NCBI RefSeq assembly: GCF_001612905.1
Contig: NZ_BDBI01000018.1
Coordinates: 1 to 64,000, forward strand
Source: Nocardia ignorata NBRC 108230
GTDB lineage: Bacteria; Actinomycetota; Actinomycetes; Mycobacteriales; Mycobacteriaceae
Length of the DNA stretch: 64,000 nucleotides
Direction of reading: 5' to 3'
The notes under the pieces are model-generated. The model was not told where the DNA came from. It ran no database searches and saw nothing but the letters and a program-made list of their open reading frames with translations. A program made the translations under genes and the position numbers. Below are positions 59,910 to 64,000 of this stretch, piece after piece. Numbering within the stretch: position 1 is the stretch's first letter; each line of letters starts with the position of its first letter.

Positions 59910-61129
59910 ACAAGCCCGCACGCCGGGCGGTCACCTTCCTGGCGACGGTGACCGCTCTGGTGCTGGTCGCCTGTGGCACGCGCGAGCCGGCACCCGAGTG
60001 GTCTAGCGTGTGGGCGGCCGCCGCCCAGCATCCGGCGACTCAGAACTGGTCGGCCGACGGCTTTGCCGACGAGACCGTCCGCCAAGTCGTCCGCCTGACG
60101 GACGGCGGCCCGCAGGTCCGGGTCCGGCTGTCGAATCGCTATGGCACCGAACCGTTGGCCGTCGAGGGTGCCACGGTGGCTCGCAGCGCAGGCGGCGCCG
60201 CGCTGGTGCCCGGGTCGGTGCACCCGCTGACAATGGCCCGCTCGACAACATTCGATGTCGCCCCCGGCGCCGAGGCGGCAAGCGACCCGATCCCACTCCC
60301 GGTCGCGGCCGGGGAGGCGGTCACCGTCACCCTCTACTTCGCCCGCCCGACCGGCCCGGCGACCCAGCACGCGCAAGCTGCCACGACCAGCTTCCGCGCC
60401 GCAGGCGACCACGCGGCCGAACCGACCGCGACGCCCTTCACCGAGACCTCCCGATCCTGGTACTACTTGACGGGCGTCGACGCGATCGGCGCGGAACGGG
60501 AGGTCACCGTCGCCTTCGGCGACTCCATCACCGACGGCTACCGCTCGACTGTCGACACCGACCAGCGCTACCCGGACCAGCTCGCCCGCCACCCGGGCAC
60601 CGGACCGCACGCGGTCGTCAACGCGGGTATCAGCGGCAACCGGCTGCTCACCGACTCGACCGTGCTCGGGGACAGTGCCCGCCTACGATTCCGCCGCGAT
60701 GTCCTCGAACAACCCGGCGTCGACACGGTGATCGTGCTCATCGGCATCAACGACATCGGCCTGGCCGGCGCCACCGGCCCCGATGGTGTGTTGTCCCCGG
60801 ATGTTTCGGCCGACCAGCTCATCGCGGGCTATCGCGAGCTGATCGGCGCGGCCCACGCGGCGGGCGTGCGCGTCATCGGCGCGACTCTGCTGCCGTTCGG
60901 TGGTTCGGTGTACTACTCGCCGGGCAAGGACGACCTGCGAGCTCAGGTGAACACCTGGATACGCACCGGCAACGCCTTCGACGCGGTGGTGGATCTGGAC
61001 CGTGCGCTGGCCGCGCCGGACGACCGGAGCAGACTGGCGCAACAGTTCGACAGCGGAGATCATCTGCACCCCAACGACCTCGGCTACGGTGCTATGGCGG
61101 CGGCCATAGCAGGCGCGGGCGTGCTGTGA
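59906..61129 (+). CDS. SGNH/GDSL hydrolase lipoprotein
   Basis: A 407-residue lipoprotein with signal core TFLATVTALVLVAC (Cys about 23) and a carbohydrate- or lipid-esterase SGNH domain. The four blocks are visible: FGDSITDGY, NAGISGNRL, GINDIGLAG and HLHPNDLGYGAM. A beta-rich N-terminal domain of about 150 residues precedes the lipase, as in the actinobacterial SGNH lipases of this length. It probably cleaves ester groups on surface lipids or sugars. ATG 59906 overlaps the upstream stop, so the two genes are translationally coupled. Confidence 0.85.
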   Translation: MNKPARRAVTFLATVTALVLVACGTREPAPEWSSVWAAAAQHPATQNWSADGFADETVRQVVRLTDGGPQVRVRLSNRYGTEPLAVEGATVARSAGGAALVPGSVHPLTMARSTTFDVAPGAEAASDPIPLPVAAGEAVTVTLYFARPTGPATQHAQAATTSFRAAGDHAAEPTATPFTETSRSWYYLTGVDAIGAEREVTVAFGDSITDGYRSTVDTDQRYPDQLARHPGTGPHAVVNAGISGNRLLTDSTVLGDSARLRFRRDVLEQPGVDTVIVLIGINDIGLAGATGPDGVLSPDVSADQLIAGYRELIGAAHAAGVRVIGATLLPFGGSVYYSPGKDDLRAQVNTWIRTGNAFDAVVDLDRALAAPDDRSRLAQQFDSGDHLHPNDLGYGAMAAAIAGAGVL

Positions 61130-61301
61130 TGCTCGACAGCGGCGAGGCTGTCACCAGCGCGGGAAGAGACAACCGGGTCAACAACCGGTGAACCCTGACT
61201 GCTCGAGTGGCAGTTGGGACGAGGGCTCGATATGCTCGCCCCGATATCGAAACGGGCTGCCTTGCTGCATGTTTGGCTCGAGGATTGGTGGTTGGGGGCC
61301 T

Positions 61302-62753
61302 GTGGTTACTGCGGAAGTCGGGCCGGTGACGCACGCGACGGGGGACCGCACGACAGCGGGACCGGCGGGGTATGTGGTGCTGAGCGCCGCAGTGGTCATC
61401 GTGGTGATCGCCGCGCTCACCGTGGTTTTCGCGCCCCCTCTCATCGGCATTCCCGTGCTGGTCGGTGCGTTGGTCACGGCGCTGATCGCCTGTCCGGCGG
61501 TTTTCGTCGCGCTGCGCCAAACCGCGAAAGCCGACCTCTCCGCCGCCGCCGCTCAGCGCGCCGAACAGCAGTTGGCGGCCACCGTCGCCGAGGCGACGCA
61601 GCGCATCGCGAAGGCCGAGGAACACAGCTCCTCCTACGCCTGGGAAGCGCAGGAGAACTCGCGTCGCGGTGCCGCCGCGCTCGCGGCGTTCGCCGGTGCC
61701 GCCAGCCGTATCCAGGCCATGACCACCAGCATGCTCGCCGAACTGCGCGAGATGGAACACCGTCACGCCGACCCCCGCGTGCTCACCGACCTGCTCCACA
61801 TCGACCACCGCACCGCCCAGACCGGCCGCCTCGCCGACAGCATCGCGGTGCTCAGCGGCGCCCGCACCGGCCGGCGCTGGGCCAAACCCATTGCGATGGA
61901 ATCGATCCTGCGTGGCGCGATGGGTCGGGTCGCCGGATACCAGCGTGTGCGACTGCGCGCGGTGGCCGAGGTCGGTATCGCCGGGCACGCCGCCGAAGGC
62001 GTGATGCACGCGCTGGCCGAACTGCTCGACAACGCCTGCAACTTCTCCCCGCCCACCACCGAGGTGCATGTCTACGCGGCGGAAGTGCCCGCGGGCGTTG
62101 TCATCACCATCGAGGACAGCGGTCTGGTGATGAGCGAATCGGCCCTGCGCCGCGCCGAGGCCGCCGTGAGCGGACGCGACCACAAGGGCAAGGGCGCCGA
62201 CCTGGCCTCCCTCTCGGGCACCCGGCTCGGGCTCGCCGTGGTCGGCAACCTCGCGCGCAAACACGATCTCACCGTGTCGTACCGGCCCTCGGCCATCGGT
62301 GGCACGGCGGTGGTCGTCGTCGTCCCGCGCGAACTCACCGCCCGCGCCGAACGCCGGGGCCGCGACACGGGCCGTCACGCCGCGCCCGCCACCCAGCGTG
62401 CCGACACCGGCGGCATCCAGCTCACCAACCTCGGCCAGTTCGACGCACCGACCCCGCGCCCGGCGCCGCACACCGAGAACGGCGACCTCGGCTGGGCCGA
62501 CGCCATCGCCCGCCAGGTGTCACCGCCCGCCGGTGAGGCCGCCCACTTGCCCGCGGCGACCACTCCGGCGCTGCCCAAGCGCCGTCGCGGCAGCACGCTC
62601 GCGCAGGTCCATCCCGAAGGTCTCACCCCGCCCGTGCCCACCCAGGCGACGCCGGCGAAACCCTCGGCACTCGGCGCCTTCCAACGTTCTGCCCGCACCG
62701 AGCCGCGCACAGGCAGCGCCGCCTCTGCACCAGACCCCCAGGAGGACCGATGA
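61302..62753 (+). CDS. CvnA-like sensor histidine kinase-type ATPase
   Basis: About 483 residues. After a short start two transmembrane helices (AGYVVLSAAVVIVVIAALTV, IPVLVGALVTALIACPAVFV) lead to a coiled coil and a HATPase domain. The ATP site has ELLDNACNFSPPTTEVH (N box) and GTRLGLAVVGNLARKHDL (G box). The dimerisation histidine region is atypical (MEHRHADPRVLTDLLHIDHR). The C-terminal 130 residues are disordered. It is the first protein of a conservon, a membrane complex of sensor, roadblock, DUF742 and GTPase that acts like a GPCR-G protein module in Streptomyces. The start is uncertain: GTG 61302 has GGGGG before it; 61188 and 61269 are other choices. Confidence 0.83.
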   Translation: MVTAEVGPVTHATGDRTTAGPAGYVVLSAAVVIVVIAALTVVFAPPLIGIPVLVGALVTALIACPAVFVALRQTAKADLSAAAAQRAEQQLAATVAEATQRIAKAEEHSSSYAWEAQENSRRGAAALAAFAGAASRIQAMTTSMLAELREMEHRHADPRVLTDLLHIDHRTAQTGRLADSIAVLSGARTGRRWAKPIAMESILRGAMGRVAGYQRVRLRAVAEVGIAGHAAEGVMHALAELLDNACNFSPPTTEVHVYAAEVPAGVVITIEDSGLVMSESALRRAEAAVSGRDHKGKGADLASLSGTRLGLAVVGNLARKHDLTVSYRPSAIGGTAVVVVVPRELTARAERRGRDTGRHAAPATQRADTGGIQLTNLGQFDAPTPRPAPHTENGDLGWADAIARQVSPPAGEAAHLPAATTPALPKRRRGSTLAQVHPEGLTPPVPTQATPAKPSALGAFQRSARTEPRTGSAASAPDPQEDR

Positions 62754-63157
62754 CCACCACCGCCGCGACCAATCTCGGCTGGTTGCTCGAGAAACTGCTC
62801 GCCCGCACCCCACGCACCCGCCACGCCCTGCTGCTCTCGGGTGACGGCCTCAAGATCTGCCACACCCCGGAACTCGACACCGACCGCGCCGACCAGCTCG
62901 CCGCGATCGCCGCCGGTTTCCAGAGCCTCGCGCACGGGGCCTCCGTCGAATTCGGTGACGGGCGAGGCGGAGTCCGCCAGTCGATGACCGAGTTCTACGG
63001 CGGCATCCTGTTCGTGGTCGAGGCCGGACTCGGCGCGCACTTAGCGGTGATCGCCGCCGAGGACGCCGACGCGGGCCTGGTCGGGCACACCATGCACGAA
63101 CTGGTCGAGCAGCTCGGCGAACACCTCGCCGCCCAGCCGCGCCGGGGGACGCCGTAA
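62750..63157 (+). CDS. CvnB-like roadblock/LC7 protein
   Basis: A 135-residue roadblock/LC7 protein (LLEKLLARTPRTRHALLLSG, then FYGGILFVVEAGLGAHLAVI). Such proteins act as scaffolds or regulators of small GTPases. ATG 62750 overlaps the CvnA stop and the end shares one base with the next start, so this belongs tightly to the conservon. Confidence 0.9.
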   Translation: MTTTAATNLGWLLEKLLARTPRTRHALLLSGDGLKICHTPELDTDRADQLAAIAAGFQSLAHGASVEFGDGRGGVRQSMTEFYGGILFVVEAGLGAHLAVIAAEDADAGLVGHTMHELVEQLGEHLAAQPRRGTP

Positions 63158-63495
63158 TGCTCGGCCGCGACGACGATCCCGACCGGTTCTACACCCTCAC
63201 CGGCGGCCGGATGCCCGCCGACGACGACTTCGACCTGGTCACCCTCGTGGTCAGCGAGTCGGCGCCGAACGCGGGCATGACTTCTGAGCAGGTCGCGATC
63301 CTCGAGCTGTGCCGGGCGCCGACCGCCGTGGTGGAGATCGCGGCCGAACTGCGGCTGCCGGTGGGCGTGGCGACGGTTGTGCTGTCGGATCTGCTCGCCG
63401 CGGGCAAGATCACCATCAGGCCACCGCTGTCGGCGGCGATGAATCTGGATCTTTCCACCCTCGAGAAGGTGCTCGTTGGACTTCGCAGGCTCTGA
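63157..63495 (+). CDS. CvnC-like DUF742 protein
   Basis: A 112-residue DUF742 protein. It starts LGRDDDPDRFYTLTGGR and has the winged-helix-like core SEQVAILELCRAPTAVVEIA. It ends with the LSTLEKVLVGLRRL tail. Streptomyces CvnC members bind DNA weakly or not at all and are believed to bridge the roadblock protein and the GTPase. ATG 63157 shares its A with the TAA of cvnB. Its 3' end overlaps the GTPase gene by 20 bp. Confidence 0.9.
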   Translation: MLGRDDDPDRFYTLTGGRMPADDDFDLVTLVVSESAPNAGMTSEQVAILELCRAPTAVVEIAAELRLPVGVATVVLSDLLAAGKITIRPPLSAAMNLDLSTLEKVLVGLRRL

Positions 63496-64000
63496 AGACG
63501 TACCCGAGCGGTCACGGGCGCCGCTGCACAGCACGGCGCGGCACGGGTTGAAAATCGTCATCATCGGCGGATTCGGTGTCGGCAAAACGACATTGGTCCG
63601 GTCGGTGAGCGAGATCCGCCCCCTCGACACCGAGGCGACGATGACCGATGTGGGTGTCGGCGTCGACGACGCGAGCGGCGTGCCGGGCAAGTCGACCACC
63701 ACCGTCGCCTTCGACTTCGGCCGCATCAGCATCGACGACGAGCACGTCCTGTATCTGTTCGGTGCGCCTGGGCAGCAACGGTTCTGGTTCCTCTGGGACC
63801 GGTTGTTCGCCGGTGCGCTCGGTGCGATCGTGCTGGTCGATCAGCGCCGCATCGCCGACTCCTGGTACGCCATCGACCGCCTCGAACACCAGGGCACACC
63901 ATTCGTGGTCGCCTGCAACGACTTCGGTGAATCACATGCCCCCGAGGCCGTGCGCGACGCGCTCGATCTGGACCCGGCGGTCCCGCTGCTGATGTGTGAC
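63476..64000 (+). CDS. CvnD-like GTPase, cut by the window edge
   Basis: A small Ras-like GTPase, 175 codons visible and open to the last base. G1 is GGFGVGKTT (about 36), the switch II region is LFGAPGQQRFWFLW, and G4 is CNDF. The start is TTG 63476 (reads MDFAGSEDV), overlapping cvnC by 20 bp; it lacks a stop here, so it continues beyond the window. It completes the four-part conservon. Family members average about 190-200 residues, so little is missing. Confidence 0.88.
   Translation, partial: MDFAGSEDVPERSRAPLHSTARHGLKIVIIGGFGVGKTTLVRSVSEIRPLDTEATMTDVGVGVDDASGVPGKSTTTVAFDFGRISIDDEHVLYLFGAPGQQRFWFLWDRLFAGALGAIVLVDQRRIADSWYAIDRLEHQGTPFVVACNDFGESHAPEAVRDALDLDPAVPLLMCD

Noticed and set aside
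1..64000. CRISPR array
   Set aside because: No regularly spaced direct repeats with unique spacers were found; the only direct repeats are the tRNA-derived ones and the emb low-complexity run.

Overview
The window is high-GC DNA from a mycolic-acid-containing actinobacterium, most likely a Nocardia or close relative. The evidence is an antigen-85-type mycolyltransferase, an Emb arabinosyltransferase, an LppP/LprE-type lipoprotein, a CX5R arsenate reductase of the mycothiol-linked type, a FAR/AST-like class A beta-lactamase, and a tmRNA tag ADSNQRDYALAA that differs from the M. tuberculosis tag at one residue. This assignment rests on family knowledge, not on a database match.

Left part (1-21515): housekeeping and transport genes. 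They are hisN, recQ, a small membrane protein, a DUF218 protein, an acyl-ACP desaturase, smpB with an EamA transporter, an orphan solute-binding lipoprotein and ssrA (tmRNA). Then come DUF5302, a PH-like protein, DUF1266, an AraC regulator, a Nudix hydrolase, a VOC protein, arsC, an aldonolactone oxidase, a divergent TetR/MFS pair with two matching operators, tandem crcB fluoride channels, pgm with an MFS gene, a DsbA-like protein and tRNA-Ala(GGC). Several genes here have TANNNT 6-7 nt before the start codon and no Shine-Dalgarno, so they are probably leaderless.

Middle part (21505-31730): a 10.2 kb genomic island in the 3' end of tRNA-Ala. A 26-bp piece of the tRNA (21479-21504) recurs exactly at 31705-31730. 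A degenerate copy of the tRNA end plus its terminator hairpin lies inside at 27758-27843, so at least two elements arrived in turn. The island has no integrase. It holds a broken XRE-ImmA/IrrE gene, a broken TPR regulator, HTH and zinc-ribbon remnants, a small membrane protein, and an HTH protein fused to a Z1-like helicase domain with degraded ATPase motifs. It also holds an intact AT-rich cassette: an AAA ATPase overlapping an HNH nuclease (Septu/PtuA-PtuB-like), followed by an unrecognised protein with a HEPN-like R-x4-H motif. That cassette is the best candidate for an undescribed defence system.

Right part (31731-64000): chromosome resumes with an alpha/beta hydrolase, a CPBP protease, RidA/MarR, HxlR/RibD-like, a fatty acid desaturase and DUF4246. 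Then come a Pnkp-Hen1 RNA repair operon, a PadR/HAAS membrane protein pair with a clear PadR operator, a P450, an LppP/LprE lipoprotein, a metallophosphoesterase and the mycolyltransferase. The Emb protein that follows carries two large low-complexity insertions. Next are two class A beta-lactamase-fold genes around a LysR regulator, TetR/RidA, an AraC regulator with an NAD(P)-binding reductase and SGNH lipase. The window ends in a Cvn-type conservon (sensor-like ATPase, roadblock, DUF742, GTPase), cut by the right edge.
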